DNA of 64,000 bases. It comes from CBHTSZ01 sp966095765. Lineage in GTDB: Bacteria > Patescibacteriota > Saccharimonadia > Saccharimonadales > Saccharimonadaceae. Below are positions 24,739-33,646 of this stretch, piece after piece (position 1 is the stretch's first letter; every line of letters starts with the position of its first letter). A program made the translations under genes and the position numbers. Below the pieces are notes generated by a model that saw nothing but the letters and a program-made list of their open reading frames with translations, had not been told where the DNA came from and did no database searches. Location of the stretch: positions 124,001 to 188,000 of the forward strand of contig CBHTSZ010000001.1 in NCBI GenBank assembly GCA_966095765.1, given 5' to 3'.

Positions 24739-26391
24739 ATGAGAGTAAGACGATTAGGCAATTTTGTGGCGGCTGCTGTGGTGGCGTCGTCCGCACTTTT
24801 TAACGTCGCGTATGTGTCTGTGGCAAATGCTGCTGCAGCTTCATGGGACGGTGGTGCAGGTAACTTTGACCTTAGTGCTCCAGCCAACTGGGCCGGTGAC
24901 ACGCTGCCGACTGCGGCTGACGATGCAACCATCGATGTTAGTAGCCTCAGCGCAAACACGACCTTCACAAACTCAAGTCCACTAGCGGTTAACTCGCTGG
25001 TATTTACTGGCACCCCAAGCGGCAGCTGGGTTGACCTGAAGGTGACTGGTTCAACTATCACCATCAGTTCAGCTATCACCGAGAGTGCGGCAAACACCAG
25101 CGTATACTTCGGCGCAAACATTACATTGGCTGGCAACGCAAGCTTTACTGGCTTCACGGCAGACTACAGCACAGCCGACCAGACGGTTGACCTCAATGGA
25201 AACAACCTAACTGTCTCTCAAGTCAGTGGTGCGGTCAGTACTGCTTTCAACAAGGTGACCGGTTCGGGTAGCATCACGGCGTCAAACGGCACGTACGTAT
25301 CCTTTAACAAGGCGAATACCGGATGGTCTGGTGCGCTTAATGTTAATGCCGGTTCTAACGCATACCTCTACCCAGGTAGTGTCGCAGCCGCTAACCCAAT
25401 AACAGTAGCGGACACCGGTGAATTGATCCTCTGTGGCTTCAATGGCGCGACAGTCGATAGCCCACTCACCGTAGGTGGTAATGGCTCTGGTTACGGTGCT
25501 ATTGCGACGGCCCCCGGTTGTAACATGGGTGCACCAAGCAGCGGGCTCAACCCACAGGCAAGTGTCGTATGGGCCGGAGCGATCACACTTACGGCTAACA
25601 CAGTTGTTACTGGAGAAGGTGAGTTCAAGGTCACTGGTCCTCTGAGCGGAAACTTCACACTTACCCAAGCGGGCGGTACTGACGGTAAAGTCACGATTGC
25701 TTCATCTAGCAACACTTCTGCAAGTCCAAATGGTACATATACTTCACCAACCGTCACGACTGAGTACAAAGACAATCAACCAACCCAAAACATCTACGTC
25801 GGCAGCAATAACGTCGCGGTCGTTGATGGAACGTATGGCGATACGGACGTATACCCTGGCGGTACCCTTAAGGGCACCGGTACTGTCGGCTCCCTCCAAG
25901 TATTCGCGGGCGGTATAGTTGCTCCTGGCCACAGCCCTGGATGTATCAATACTGGCAACCTCAACCTAGCTGGTAAGTACGAGTTCGAGCTCGTCGGTGC
26001 AACCGCATGTACTGAACATGACCAGATCAAGGTCACTGGTACGGTGACGTTTGATCCCGCAACCGCAGAACTTAGCACGGTGATCTTGCCTGGCTACAAG
26101 GCGACAGCCGGCCAGAAGTACGTCATCATCAGTAACGACGGCACGGATGCAGTAACTGGCACGTTCAAGGGTCTTGCTGAAGGCGCAACCTTTACGGTTG
26201 GTACGGGCCAATTCCGCATCAGCTACGTCGGTGGCGACGGTAACGACGTTGAACTTACGGTTCTTACAGTGCCTACCGCTCCTGACACAGGATTCACCCT
26301 CCTCGGTGCTGCCAACCCAGCGCTCATGGCGACGGTTGCAGTCCTTGGTGCAGGCGCACTCCTCTACATGGCTCGCCGTGTACGTGCCTAA
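24739..26391 (+). CDS. Secreted beta-solenoid surface protein with PDTG sorting signal
   Basis: A 550-residue exported protein. Residues 1-33 are a signal peptide ending in VANAAAA. The body is a Gly/Thr/Asn-rich repeat region starting SWDGGAGNFDLSAPANWAGD, with a beta-helix look. The part with GGIVAPGHSPGCINTGNL, then GKYEFELVG and FRISYVGGDGNDVELTV, closely follows the passenger consensus of Gram-negative autotransporters, but no outer-membrane barrel follows. Instead the C-terminus is APDTGF, a hydrophobic helix and ARRVRA, which reads as a sortase-type anchor. I start at ATG 24739, preceded by AAGGAT, since it opens the signal peptide. It probably serves as a surface adhesin or coat. Confidence 0.75.
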   Translation: MRVRRLGNFVAAAVVASSALFNVAYVSVANAAAASWDGGAGNFDLSAPANWAGDTLPTAADDATIDVSSLSANTTFTNSSPLAVNSLVFTGTPSGSWVDLKVTGSTITISSAITESAANTSVYFGANITLAGNASFTGFTADYSTADQTVDLNGNNLTVSQVSGAVSTAFNKVTGSGSITASNGTYVSFNKANTGWSGALNVNAGSNAYLYPGSVAAANPITVADTGELILCGFNGATVDSPLTVGGNGSGYGAIATAPGCNMGAPSSGLNPQASVVWAGAITLTANTVVTGEGEFKVTGPLSGNFTLTQAGGTDGKVTIASSSNTSASPNGTYTSPTVTTEYKDNQPTQNIYVGSNNVAVVDGTYGDTDVYPGGTLKGTGTVGSLQVFAGGIVAPGHSPGCINTGNLNLAGKYEFELVGATACTEHDQIKVTGTVTFDPATAELSTVILPGYKATAGQKYVIISNDGTDAVTGTFKGLAEGATFTVGTGQFRISYVGGDGNDVELTVLTVPTAPDTGFTLLGAANPALMATVAVLGAGALLYMARRVRA

Positions 26392-26414
26392 AGCCTCAGC
26401 TTTAGATTAAGCAC

Positions 26415-26446
26415 TCATAAGAGGTCTCAGAAATGAGGCCTTTTAT
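26415..26446 (+). terminator. Terminator of the beta-solenoid surface protein gene
   Basis: An imperfect inverted repeat, CATAAGAGGTCTC against GAGGCCTTTTATG, with a six-base loop, placed 24 bases after the stop codon. Confidence 0.7.
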
Positions 26447-26458
26447 GATGGTTATGGT

Positions 26459-26487
26459 TTGACAGGTGCCAGTAGTCGAGATACTAT
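26459..26487 (+). promoter_or_regulatory. Sigma-70 type promoter of the sortase gene
   Basis: TTGACA at 26459-26464 and TACTAT at 26482-26487 are 17 bases apart. The predicted leader is about 34 bases and carries a purine-rich AAAAAAAGG before the ATG at 26528. Confidence 0.75.
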
Positions 26488-26527
26488 AGAGGTAGCTTTA
26501 GAGAGCAAACAAAAAAAGGTTTAAAAA

Positions 26528-27640
26528 ATGGAGAGAAAACTTCACCCAGGAGTGCGTCCTACGCACGCCGTTGCGCGCTATGCGCGTCCTGCTGTCGTTG
26601 CCACGCGTAGTCACGTAGTGGACGTCGTTAAGCCTGCTCAGTCTATTACTCCAAAGCCGGCCGAGACTGCAGTATCTCGCCAGAGTCCTGCACCTACCAT
26701 TGTTCCAAAACATGTAACGACACGTATCAGTGATGTCGTGCAGGTTGCAAAGCCTCACCGCTCCGTCACAAAACCACTCACACCTGTTGAAGAGGAGAAT
26801 CCGGTGCGTACTGGTACCTATTTGGATATGAAGCCGGCACAATCGCCAAAACAAGCAAGCCCAGACACGCTCGAAGCTTTGTTTGCTGCGCCTGATCCTG
26901 AGCCGATTACATCTGCACCTGTTTCTCCCGTAGCCACGCAAGCCCCAGTTGCTGCGGCCTCAAAGCGATCCAGTAGGCGTTGGCCTAATTTTAAAAAGCA
27001 GCACGCACTCTACGGTATGGCTTCGATGCTGTTTATTGTTGGTATGTACGTAGCGATTGATGGGTGGCTTGTTAATCGGGCAGCCAGTACTCAGACGGAA
27101 GTACTTGCAGCTCAAGCAGCAGATCCTTCAAATGACCGGGATCATCTCACCGAAGACAAACCAAGTGGGACCGGTAGCTACAAGGTTGCGCCTGATCTGC
27201 CTCGGATTTTGCAGATACCTTCGATCGGCGTCGATGCGCGCGTATTGCAGCTGGGTGTAAAAGCGAACAATGAACTAGCGACCCCTTCAAACATTCATGA
27301 CGCTGGATGGTATACAGGCAGCTCAAAGCCTATCGACAAAGCTGGGGCTATCCTGATCGACGGTCACGTCAGTGGCCCAACGCAGCATGGCGTATTCTAT
27401 AATCTCAAAAAGTTAAAGGCTGGAGACGAAATCGTGCTCGAGCGCGGAGATGGCGTCAAACTGGTCTTCGGGGTAACACGGGTCAAGACCGTTAAAGTTG
27501 AAGACGTAGATATGAATGAGCTCATGCGCTCAGATGAACCCGCAAAACTAGCGCTTAACCTCATCACCTGTGGCGGCACCTTTGATGCGAAAAACAATGA
27601 GTTTGAATCACGCGTTTTGGTCTTTGCTGTCCAGAAATAA
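26528..27640 (+). CDS. Sortase with long disordered N-terminus
   Basis: A 370-residue membrane-bound transpeptidase. Residues 1-155 are rich in Pro, Ala, Val and Lys and look disordered and cytoplasmic. A membrane helix follows at about 160-178 (GMASMLFIVGMYVAIDGWLV). The sortase domain runs from about 215: IPSIGVDARVLQLG, ILIDGHVSGP with catalytic His280, NLITCGGTF with Cys348, and ESRVLVFA with Arg362. It would cleave sorting signals and attach proteins to a cell-wall or pilin amine. Likely substrates in this window carry LPATG, LASTG and PDTG. The closest class (E or F-like) cannot be fixed by eye. Confidence 0.88.
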   Translation: MERKLHPGVRPTHAVARYARPAVVATRSHVVDVVKPAQSITPKPAETAVSRQSPAPTIVPKHVTTRISDVVQVAKPHRSVTKPLTPVEEENPVRTGTYLDMKPAQSPKQASPDTLEALFAAPDPEPITSAPVSPVATQAPVAAASKRSSRRWPNFKKQHALYGMASMLFIVGMYVAIDGWLVNRAASTQTEVLAAQAADPSNDRDHLTEDKPSGTGSYKVAPDLPRILQIPSIGVDARVLQLGVKANNELATPSNIHDAGWYTGSSKPIDKAGAILIDGHVSGPTQHGVFYNLKKLKAGDEIVLERGDGVKLVFGVTRVKTVKVEDVDMNELMRSDEPAKLALNLITCGGTFDAKNNEFESRVLVFAVQK

Positions 27641-27778
27641 TGCTACTATTTATGTAGGCAGTTCATACCGCCATATTCAGAGTAATTAGATAGATTTTCT
27701 TGATTTCAGATACCGGCTAGAGAAGTGATAGCGATTGCCGTACCTCTGAGATCGACCGAATCACAGAAAGGACAGACC

Positions 27779-29287
27779 ATGATAGAAGCACTCATTGCAG
27801 TTGTTGCTGCTCTTTTTGGCGTCGGCGCCACGAGCTTTTATAACCAGCGAAAAGGTACGACCGCGGCCCAAGAAGCTGACAAGTTGATCGCGAGCGCTAA
27901 AAACAAGGCAGGTGATATTGTTCTCAAAGCCAAAGACGAAGCGCTCAAGGTCGTCGAAGACGCAAAACGCAACGAAGAAGAGCGTCGTCGCGAGATCAAA
28001 AAGGCTGAAAACCGTGTTGCAGATCGCGAGCTGAACCTCGACCGTAAGCTCGAGGAACTCGATAAGCGTAGCGAGAAACTTCGCGCACAAGAGGATGAGG
28101 TTGAAGAGCTCAAAGACGAAATCCGTGCAATCCGCACCAAGCAGCAGGACAAGCTCGAAAAGATTGCTAAGCTTTCCAAGAAGGATGCCGCGGAAAAACT
28201 CATGCAGATGACTGAGCGTGATATCAAGAATGACCTCATGGGGCTCGTGAACAAACTGCAAAAAGACGCGATGGACGATGCTGAAGAACGCGCCCAGCTC
28301 ATTCTGGTGAGTGCCATGGAGCGTATGAGCTCTGAGGTTACGGCTGAGCGTACCGTTACAGCCGTCAAACTGACTGACGATGAGATGAAGGGTCGCATTA
28401 TCGGTAAAGAAGGCCGCAATATCCAGGCGCTGCAGCGGGCCACTGGCGTTGATATTCTCGTCGACGATACCCCTGGCATGATTATCCTGAGCTCCTTTGA
28501 CCCAGTCCGTCGTCAGGTAGCCCGTCTCGCACTCGAGATGTTGATGAAAGATGGCCGCGTCCACCCGGCACGGATCGAGGAAGTCGTCGCAAAGGCGCAA
28601 AAGCAGATCGATAAAGACATCGAACGCGCCGGTGAAGATGCCGCACGAGAAGTCGGTGTGGTTGGTATTCCAAAAGAAATGCTCCGTCTCCTCGGTGAGC
28701 TCAAGTTTCGTACGAGCTACGGCCAGAACGTCCTCAAGCACTCAACTGAGATGGCCCACATGGCTGGCCTTATCGCTGAGGAGATCGGTGCCGACGTCCG
28801 TATCGCAAAGACTGCAACACTTCTGCATGATGTCGGTAAGGCAGTGACACACCGCATGGAAGGTAAGCACCACCACATCGGTGCTGAGCTGGCTCGTAAG
28901 TACGGTATGAGCGATGAGATCGTCCACGCTATTGAGGCACACCATGATGATATCGAGGCAACGACACCAGAAGCCCTGGTTGTCCGTGTTTGTGACGCGC
29001 TCTCTGCAGCACGTCCAGGTGCGCGCAATATCTCCGCCGAGAACTTCGTAGAACGTATGCGTGATCTTGAGAACATCGCAAATAGCTTTGATGGTATCGA
29101 TAAAGCATACGCCATCAGTGCTGGTCGTGAAGTGCGCGTCATCGTGCGCCCAGAACACGTCGATGATCTCAGCGCTATCAAGTTGGCGCGTGATGTCGCT
29201 AACAAGATTGAGTCGACCATGCAGTACCCTGGTACGATCAAGGTGAACGTGATCCGCGAAACCCGTGCCATCGAATTCGCTAAGTAA
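27779..29287 (+). CDS. rny: Ribonuclease Y
   Basis: RNase Y is the membrane-bound endonuclease that starts mRNA decay in many Gram-positive-type bacteria. The 502-residue product has an N-terminal membrane helix, a long charged coiled coil (about 30-190), a KH RNA-binding domain (MKGRIIGKEGRNIQALQRAT), and an HD phosphohydrolase domain with LLHDVGKAVTH and later AHHDD. ATG 27779 is preceded by AGAAAGGACAG and starts the membrane helix directly. A longer in-frame start at 27725 adds residues with no family match. A small AT hairpin at 29293-29309 lies just after the stop. Confidence 0.95.
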   Translation: MIEALIAVVAALFGVGATSFYNQRKGTTAAQEADKLIASAKNKAGDIVLKAKDEALKVVEDAKRNEEERRREIKKAENRVADRELNLDRKLEELDKRSEKLRAQEDEVEELKDEIRAIRTKQQDKLEKIAKLSKKDAAEKLMQMTERDIKNDLMGLVNKLQKDAMDDAEERAQLILVSAMERMSSEVTAERTVTAVKLTDDEMKGRIIGKEGRNIQALQRATGVDILVDDTPGMIILSSFDPVRRQVARLALEMLMKDGRVHPARIEEVVAKAQKQIDKDIERAGEDAAREVGVVGIPKEMLRLLGELKFRTSYGQNVLKHSTEMAHMAGLIAEEIGADVRIAKTATLLHDVGKAVTHRMEGKHHHIGAELARKYGMSDEIVHAIEAHHDDIEATTPEALVVRVCDALSAARPGARNISAENFVERMRDLENIANSFDGIDKAYAISAGREVRVIVRPEHVDDLSAIKLARDVANKIESTMQYPGTIKVNVIRETRAIEFAK

Positions 29288-29337
29288 CTGTTAAAATTGT
29301 CACAATTTTCCGCCATGCTCCCGTATATGATGAGGAC

Positions 29338-29709
29338 ATGGCGGAGCTTAATCGATCAGATATCCAGCATGCGGTCCAGAGCGCACTCCACGATGTGCGC
29401 AATGATATGTCGCGGGTATCCAGGATGGTTGACGGTATGTCTCGTGTCTCACAGGATGTACAGGACCTATCCCGGAGGCTCATGAGCCTCGAGCAAGAGG
29501 TAAAACAGATACAGAACACCGTGGCCAACACGCTCGGCCGCCCCACAACCCGCAGATATCCCGACCCGTACGTGGTCGGGATTGCTAATGAGATAAATGA
29601 CCTCAAGATCCGCTTTTCATCGATCGAGAAGTTTGCTGCGCAGATGAGCGAGTATATTCGACGCCGTGATGCCCAGGATCTAGAAGAGCGCCAGTATCGA
29701 ACGGCCTAA
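29338..29709 (+). CDS. Small coiled-coil protein, function unknown
   Basis: A 123-residue soluble, highly charged protein. Heptad-like spacing is visible at residues 5-60 (VSRMVDGMSRVSQDVQDLSR) and again at about 80-112, so it is probably a helical hairpin or coiled-coil dimer. I do not recognise a family. TATGAT at 29326-29331 ends six bases before the ATG, so it is likely leaderless. It lies between rny and tRNA-Pro. Confidence 0.6.
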   Translation: MAELNRSDIQHAVQSALHDVRNDMSRVSRMVDGMSRVSQDVQDLSRRLMSLEQEVKQIQNTVANTLGRPTTRRYPDPYVVGIANEINDLKIRFSSIEKFAAQMSEYIRRRDAQDLEERQYRTA

Positions 29710-29765
29710 AATACCCTGGCAAATAGCTCTGACATCTGTTACAATCTAGTCTGTTCAACACACTC

Positions 29766-29843
29766 CGGGGTGTGGCGCAGTTGGCTAGCGCGCGCGGTTT
29801 GGGACCGTGAGGTCGAAGGTTCGAGTCCTTTCACCCCGACCAT
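29766..29843 (+). tRNA. tRNA-Pro (anticodon TGG)
   Basis: Acceptor CGGGGTG pairs CACCCCG. The anticodon stem CGCGG/CCGTG carries loop TTTGGGA, and the T arm is AAGGTTCGAGTCCTT. CCA is encoded at 29841-29843 and begins the following terminator stem. Confidence 0.95.
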
Positions 29844-29889
29844 AAGAAAAACTCTGAAACCCTAGTAGGCTTCAGAGTTTTTCTTATGG
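29841..29889 (+). terminator. Terminator of tRNA-Pro, stem includes CCA
   Basis: CCATAAG at 29841-29847 pairs with CTTATGG at 29883-29889, continuing inward through AAAAACTCTGAA against TTCAGAGTTTTT. The whole stem is 19 bases and perfect. Confidence 0.9.
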
Positions 29890-29893
29890 GGAA

Positions 29894-30343
29894 CTAATTT
29901 TTGATAGTTATCATTGCCTTCGCACTATCTCTATTGTGGTCATGGATGGCGTAGGTGCCTGTCGTTAGTGCCCTGAAGCTATACGTGCCCCCAGGAAGTA
30001 GCCGTTGTTCGTCAAATCCTGGGTACTCTGCGTGGTGATCGTGTGATCCGAGGGCAGGGATAATCTTTTCAGTTGAAAGGTTTTTTATCCGTATAACTGC
30101 ACATCGCTCTACCGTCATAGCTACTGGCGATACGCTGCTATCGGTAAACGCTATCTCGTGAGTTTTGCCTGTTTCTTGGCAATTGTCCGATACGGCTGGG
30201 TGCGAGTGGTTCGCAGCATGCTCGTGCTCTGTCGTTGCATGGAGGATGGTGTGTCCGAAAAGCGTAACGAAACCAACTGCATATATCAGGATCAGTAATC
30301 CATAATGAGCGAACGGGTTATGTATACGACCACTTAGTTGCAT
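29894..30343 (-). CDS. Membrane-anchored cupredoxin-like protein
   Basis: A 149-residue protein with one membrane helix (about 15-35, LLILIYAVGFVTLFGHTILH) and an outside domain of cupredoxin type. Its C-terminal half has GSHDHHAEYPG and the strand pattern GGTYSFRALTTGTYAIHDHNR, where edge ligands of a type I copper site would lie. A His-rich stretch HEHAANHSHP precedes it and may bind metal. The canonical Cys ligand is not in the usual place, so electron transfer is uncertain and copper storage or sensing is possible. It follows the DUF4383 gene in one operon. Confidence 0.65.
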   Translation of the reverse strand: MQLSGRIHNPFAHYGLLILIYAVGFVTLFGHTILHATTEHEHAANHSHPAVSDNCQETGKTHEIAFTDSSVSPVAMTVERCAVIRIKNLSTEKIIPALGSHDHHAEYPGFDEQRLLPGGTYSFRALTTGTYAIHDHNRDSAKAMITIKN

Positions 30344-30354
30344 AGTTTGGGCTC

Positions 30355-30768
30355 CTAGGCTGCCTTCATGCTGTGTGCGTGGTCGCTCTCCTTGAGCACA
30401 AAACCTGCGTAGAGGGAGACAACTGCGATAGCGATATGCAACAGCTCAGTTGCGAGGTTTACGTGGATCAAGCCAAACAGGACGCCGTTAAACGTCTCCA
30501 TGAGGCCTGGGATGCCCCAGACGGCAACGAGTGCATACACGACACCGAATACCTTAAAGTAGGTAGACGAGTAGTAGCTGCCGCCTAAAAATGCTGCGAA
30601 AGCTGCTGCGGCAGTTAGTAGGTGGATAACTGATTGCATCGTGTTGATTTGAAATATTCCAAGCAGTAGCTGGCCATCAGCGTTCTGTGGGGCAAGTGCC
30701 GGAACAAATCCTGCAACACCGATCACAAGAAAGACGATGGTAAATATGAGTGCTAGTGTTTTTTGCAT
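30355..30768 (-). CDS. DUF4383 four-helix membrane protein
   Basis: A 137-residue membrane protein with four helices and the family pattern GIFQINTMQSVIHLLTAAA, then GLIHVNLATELLHIAIAVV (conserved N-x-x-x-x-x-x-H in helices 2 and 4). The function of DUF4383 is unknown. The His positions could bind a metal or haem. A clear AAGGAG Shine-Dalgarno precedes the ATG. The gene diverges from the MarR regulator across a palindromic operator, which likely controls it. Confidence 0.75.
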   Translation of the reverse strand: MQKTLALIFTIVFLVIGVAGFVPALAPQNADGQLLLGIFQINTMQSVIHLLTAAAAFAAFLGGSYYSSTYFKVFGVVYALVAVWGIPGLMETFNGVLFGLIHVNLATELLHIAIAVVSLYAGFVLKESDHAHSMKAA

Positions 30769-30794
30769 AACCTTCTCCTTTGGTTGCTTATATA

Positions 30795-30814
30795 GTTTAC
30801 TTTACTAAGTAAAC
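30795..30814. promoter_or_regulatory. Probable MarR operator
   Basis: A perfect inverted repeat of GTTTACTT and AAGTAAAC with a four-base centre, in the middle of the divergent region between the DUF4383 and MarR genes. It overlaps the likely minus-strand promoter (TATATA on the complement near 30790). Its size and symmetry suit a MarR-family dimer. Confidence 0.7.
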
Positions 30815-30868
30815 ATAATTTGATAATATATCTATTGTAAAATTGAGTCAAGGAAAAGTTCCACATAC

Positions 30869-31306
30869 ATGAATCAACGCGGATTAACTACCTATCAGGC
30901 AGGAGCCGTTCAGGCTTATCTCAATCGCAAGCTGCAAAAGTTTTGCGACGATATTTTACGTCCGTACGGAATCACCAAGACACACTGGTTAGTTATCGGA
31001 ACTATTCTCGATAACCAAGACAAAGGTATCCGACTGAGCGAACTTGCGGAAAAGTTGGGTACGACTATGGCGTATCTCACTACTACGATCAATTTGTTAG
31101 AGTCCCGCGGGATGCTAGAGCGTAAAAGTGACAATGATGACACACGTTCAAAGCAGATCACGGTTGCAGAAGGCTTTATTGCGACTTGTGATGAGATAGA
31201 AAAGACACTTCGTGAAGGGCTCAAAAAGACGATCTACGCAAAAGTAGATCCAGCCGAGTTCAGAACGTATCTCAAGGTTATGAATGAATTAGCAGACATA
31301 GAATAA
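30869..31306 (+). CDS. MarR-family transcriptional regulator
   Basis: A 145-residue winged-helix protein. The recognition helix region reads LSELAEKLGTTMAYLTTTINLLESRGMLER, and the wing is KSDNDDTRSKQITV, the MarR pattern with D-x-R. It probably represses its own operon and the divergent DUF4383-cupredoxin genes through the palindrome at 30795. Partner genes suggest a redox or metal signal, but no sensing Cys cluster is obvious. It ends seven bases before the peroxiredoxin gene. Confidence 0.85.
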   Translation: MNQRGLTTYQAGAVQAYLNRKLQKFCDDILRPYGITKTHWLVIGTILDNQDKGIRLSELAEKLGTTMAYLTTTINLLESRGMLERKSDNDDTRSKQITVAEGFIATCDEIEKTLREGLKKTIYAKVDPAEFRTYLKVMNELADIE

Positions 31307-31313
31307 AGGAAAA

Positions 31314-31787
31314 ATGACCATGCCACAGAAACAACCTCCATACCCAGCTCCTGACTTTTCGCTCGTCGACTCGACTGGCGAACGGCGCAATCTCGCCGAC
31401 TACAAAGGATCATGGCTGGTTTTGTATTTTTACCCTGCAGACGACACACCCGGCTGTACGATCGAAGCCTGTAGCCTCCGTGATGCACGAGATGATATAA
31501 CGGAACTTGGTGCGCAGATCGTCGGTATCTCACGTGATAACCCAAGCTCTCACGAAACATTTAAGCAGAAGTACTCGCTCAACTTTACGCTCCTCTGCGA
31601 TCCTGATGTCACTACCCATAAAGCCTACGGTGCTTGGGGCAAAAAGATGTTCGGTAACGAGGGCGTTCTCAGGAAGACATTTTTGATCGACCCGGAGGGC
31701 ATCGTGCAAAAGGTCTACGGCCGTGTGATTCCGCAAGGTCATGGCGACAAGATCATCGCTGACCTAAAAACTCTTCAGCAAGCCTAG
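31314..31787 (+). CDS. bcp: Thioredoxin-dependent peroxiredoxin (Bcp type)
   Basis: A 157-residue peroxiredoxin that reduces hydroperoxides. The active-site segment DDTPGCTIEACSLRD holds the peroxidatic Cys and a second Cys five residues later, as in Bcp/PrxQ. The remaining family pieces are ISRDNPSSHETFKQKYSLNF and FLIDPEGIVQKVY. AAAGGA stands before the start. It is co-transcribed with marR. The stop overlaps that of the convergent acyltransferase gene by four bases. Confidence 0.93.
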   Translation: MTMPQKQPPYPAPDFSLVDSTGERRNLADYKGSWLVLYFYPADDTPGCTIEACSLRDARDDITELGAQIVGISRDNPSSHETFKQKYSLNFTLLCDPDVTTHKAYGAWGKKMFGNEGVLRKTFLIDPEGIVQKVYGRVIPQGHGDKIIADLKTLQQA

Positions 31788-32896
31788 CGCGGCAATACGC
31801 GCTGTACGATAGGCAGGCGCATAAGACCGGCAAGCAACAAGATAACGAGGATGCCGATCAAGCCATTGAGCCAGTAGTTTGCGGTGAGTGGGATAAAGCT
31901 GACGATCGGTACGAGTATCACCGCTTGCAGGCAGTAGGCGGTCAATGAACCTTGACCGAATGGCAAAAGCAGCCATCCAGCAAACCGGAGTAACCACGGA
32001 CGGATGGTGTGAAACAGGGCCAGCAAACCAGCAAACCAAACGAACGCGAGTGCAATACGGGACGGCACCATGGGGTTGTTCGAGAACCATGGGTCAACTT
32101 GAGCGCGGACAGAAACGTAGGCTTCGCGTGTAATCAGGGCGTGTGGCGTTTCGACGAGTTTCCAGCCGTGCACCATAAAGTAACTGAGTACCATAGTCGA
32201 AAGCGTGACGGTGATGAGGCTAATGATGACAGCGCTCCGTACTTTGGGCCGTTTCCGTAGCCAGGTCAGGATAGCCTCGAGTTTCCAGCCGATAAGACCC
32301 GCACCAAAGAACAGTACCTGCCACTGCAAAGCGGCTTCGTCATGGCCGGAAACGAGGCTAAAGATGTACAGTCCCGCTGATATGGCAGCTGCCAGCCACC
32401 ACTTGCCGATACGGATAAGCCAGATAAAGAGCGGTGTGATGGCGAGCATGATCGCGTAAAGTCTCAGGAAGTAGATCCAGTCCGATGAAAAGGTCGTGGT
32501 GACAACATTCCATATATACATGCCAAGTGATGACACTTGCTCGGCGTTAGGATATTTCGGCAGTAGTGCTCCGTTTCCAGGCATGAGGGAGGCTAACGCA
32601 ACGACGATAAAGGTGATGAGTACGCCCCAAACATAGAGCATAAAAGCACGTCGCAGGAGCAGCTTCGTGAGGTCACGTAGCGGTAACTTCATGCCTTTGT
32701 AGACCCGCAGGTATCCGATCAGGAGGCCAGATATCATAAAGAAACCCTCAGCTGCCGATACCCAGAGGCGGCCTTGGCCGGTGAGATATTGGAGTGGGCT
32801 CGGCCAAAACTGTAAATGATCAAGAACGATGACACAGATAAAGAAACCTCTCAATAGGTCAAGCTCAAAGATACGACGTTTTGGAGTCGCGGACAT
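31784..32896 (-). CDS. OpgC/acyltransferase-type multi-helix membrane protein
   Basis: A 370-residue integral membrane protein with about ten helices. Its N-terminus, ELDLLRGFFICVIVLDHLQ, has the D-x-x-R-G...H signature of the acyltransferase-3/OpgC/HGSNAT group, which move acyl or succinyl groups to sugars across the membrane. The substrate may be a surface glycan. On the minus strand TATAAT ends six bases before the ATG, so it is likely leaderless. Confidence 0.75.
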   Translation of the reverse strand: MSATPKRRIFELDLLRGFFICVIVLDHLQFWPSPLQYLTGQGRLWVSAAEGFFMISGLLIGYLRVYKGMKLPLRDLTKLLLRRAFMLYVWGVLITFIVVALASLMPGNGALLPKYPNAEQVSSLGMYIWNVVTTTFSSDWIYFLRLYAIMLAITPLFIWLIRIGKWWLAAAISAGLYIFSLVSGHDEAALQWQVLFFGAGLIGWKLEAILTWLRKRPKVRSAVIISLITVTLSTMVLSYFMVHGWKLVETPHALITREAYVSVRAQVDPWFSNNPMVPSRIALAFVWFAGLLALFHTIRPWLLRFAGWLLLPFGQGSLTAYCLQAVILVPIVSFIPLTANYWLNGLIGILVILLLAGLMRLPIVQRVLPR

Positions 32897-32923
32897 TCCT
32901 CTATTATAACCGCCAGGTAGGGT

Positions 32924-33646
32924 TTAGCGAGGTCGCTTTTTGGCGTATTCTCGTGCCTTTAGGGCGAAGGTGTCGTCGATGATGGCTGGTTCAAAGTGGC
33001 CGTACTTGCGGAAGATCGCGGCTTCGATGAGTGCATCGGCAAAAGCGGGGTTCTTCGGCAAAAGTGAACCGTGAAGGTAGCTACCAAAGACGCACTTGTA
33101 TATAGCTCCTTCTGTCTTGTCGGTGACGTTGTTGCCTTCGCCTTTTTGAACGACACCAAGTGCGGGCTGGTCATCATCGAGGGTTGTGAGCCCAGAGTGA
33201 TTTTCATAGCCGATCAGATCGCCAAAAGGCGTTTTTGTCACGATGTTACCGATAAGCCGCGTCGGTCCAGCATGCGTTTCCATCTTGAAGATGCCGATAC
33301 CTGGAATGACTTCGCCATCTGCCGTTTTAAAGAAGCGGCCAAAGAGCTGGTAAAGGCCGCAAATCATGAGCATCGGTACATTGTCGTCTGCAAGCGCACG
33401 GAGATCATCGGCGATTCGGAGCAAATCTTCTTTGACGACTGATTGTCCAGAGTCTTGCCCACCGCCGCCGATGACGATATCGACGTCTTTCGGAAACGGC
33501 TTGCCGGGGTGGTGTTGAACGAGCTCGGTTTTGTAGCCGTGCCACTCGGCTCGGCGGATGATCGTGAGAACGTTACCCCAGTCACCGTAGATATTCATCT
33601 CACGGGGATACAGATGGAGGATACGTAATGTTTTAGATTGACTCAT
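32924..33646 (-). CDS. gatD: Lipid II isoglutaminyl synthase, glutaminase subunit GatD
   Basis: GatD is the class I glutamine amidotransferase that supplies ammonia to MurT for amidating D-Glu of lipid II. The 240-residue product has the start RILHLYPREMNIYGDWGNVL, the glycine-rich VIGGGGQDSGQ, the nucleophile Cys in MLMICGLYQLFG, and the His in IGYENHSG. This set is typical of CobB/CobQ-like GatD. It overlaps murT by four bases, as in Gram-positive bacteria. Confidence 0.93.
   Translation of the reverse strand: MSQSKTLRILHLYPREMNIYGDWGNVLTIIRRAEWHGYKTELVQHHPGKPFPKDVDIVIGGGGQDSGQSVVKEDLLRIADDLRALADDNVPMLMICGLYQLFGRFFKTADGEVIPGIGIFKMETHAGPTRLIGNIVTKTPFGDLIGYENHSGLTTLDDDQPALGVVQKGEGNNVTDKTEGAIYKCVFGSYLHGSLLPKNPAFADALIEAAIFRKYGHFEPAIIDDTFALKAREYAKKRPR

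Noticed and set aside
27761..28741. 326-codon minus-strand frame inside RNase Y
   Set aside because: It is long but fully antisense to a clearly conserved gene. Its composition mirrors the coiled-coil codons.
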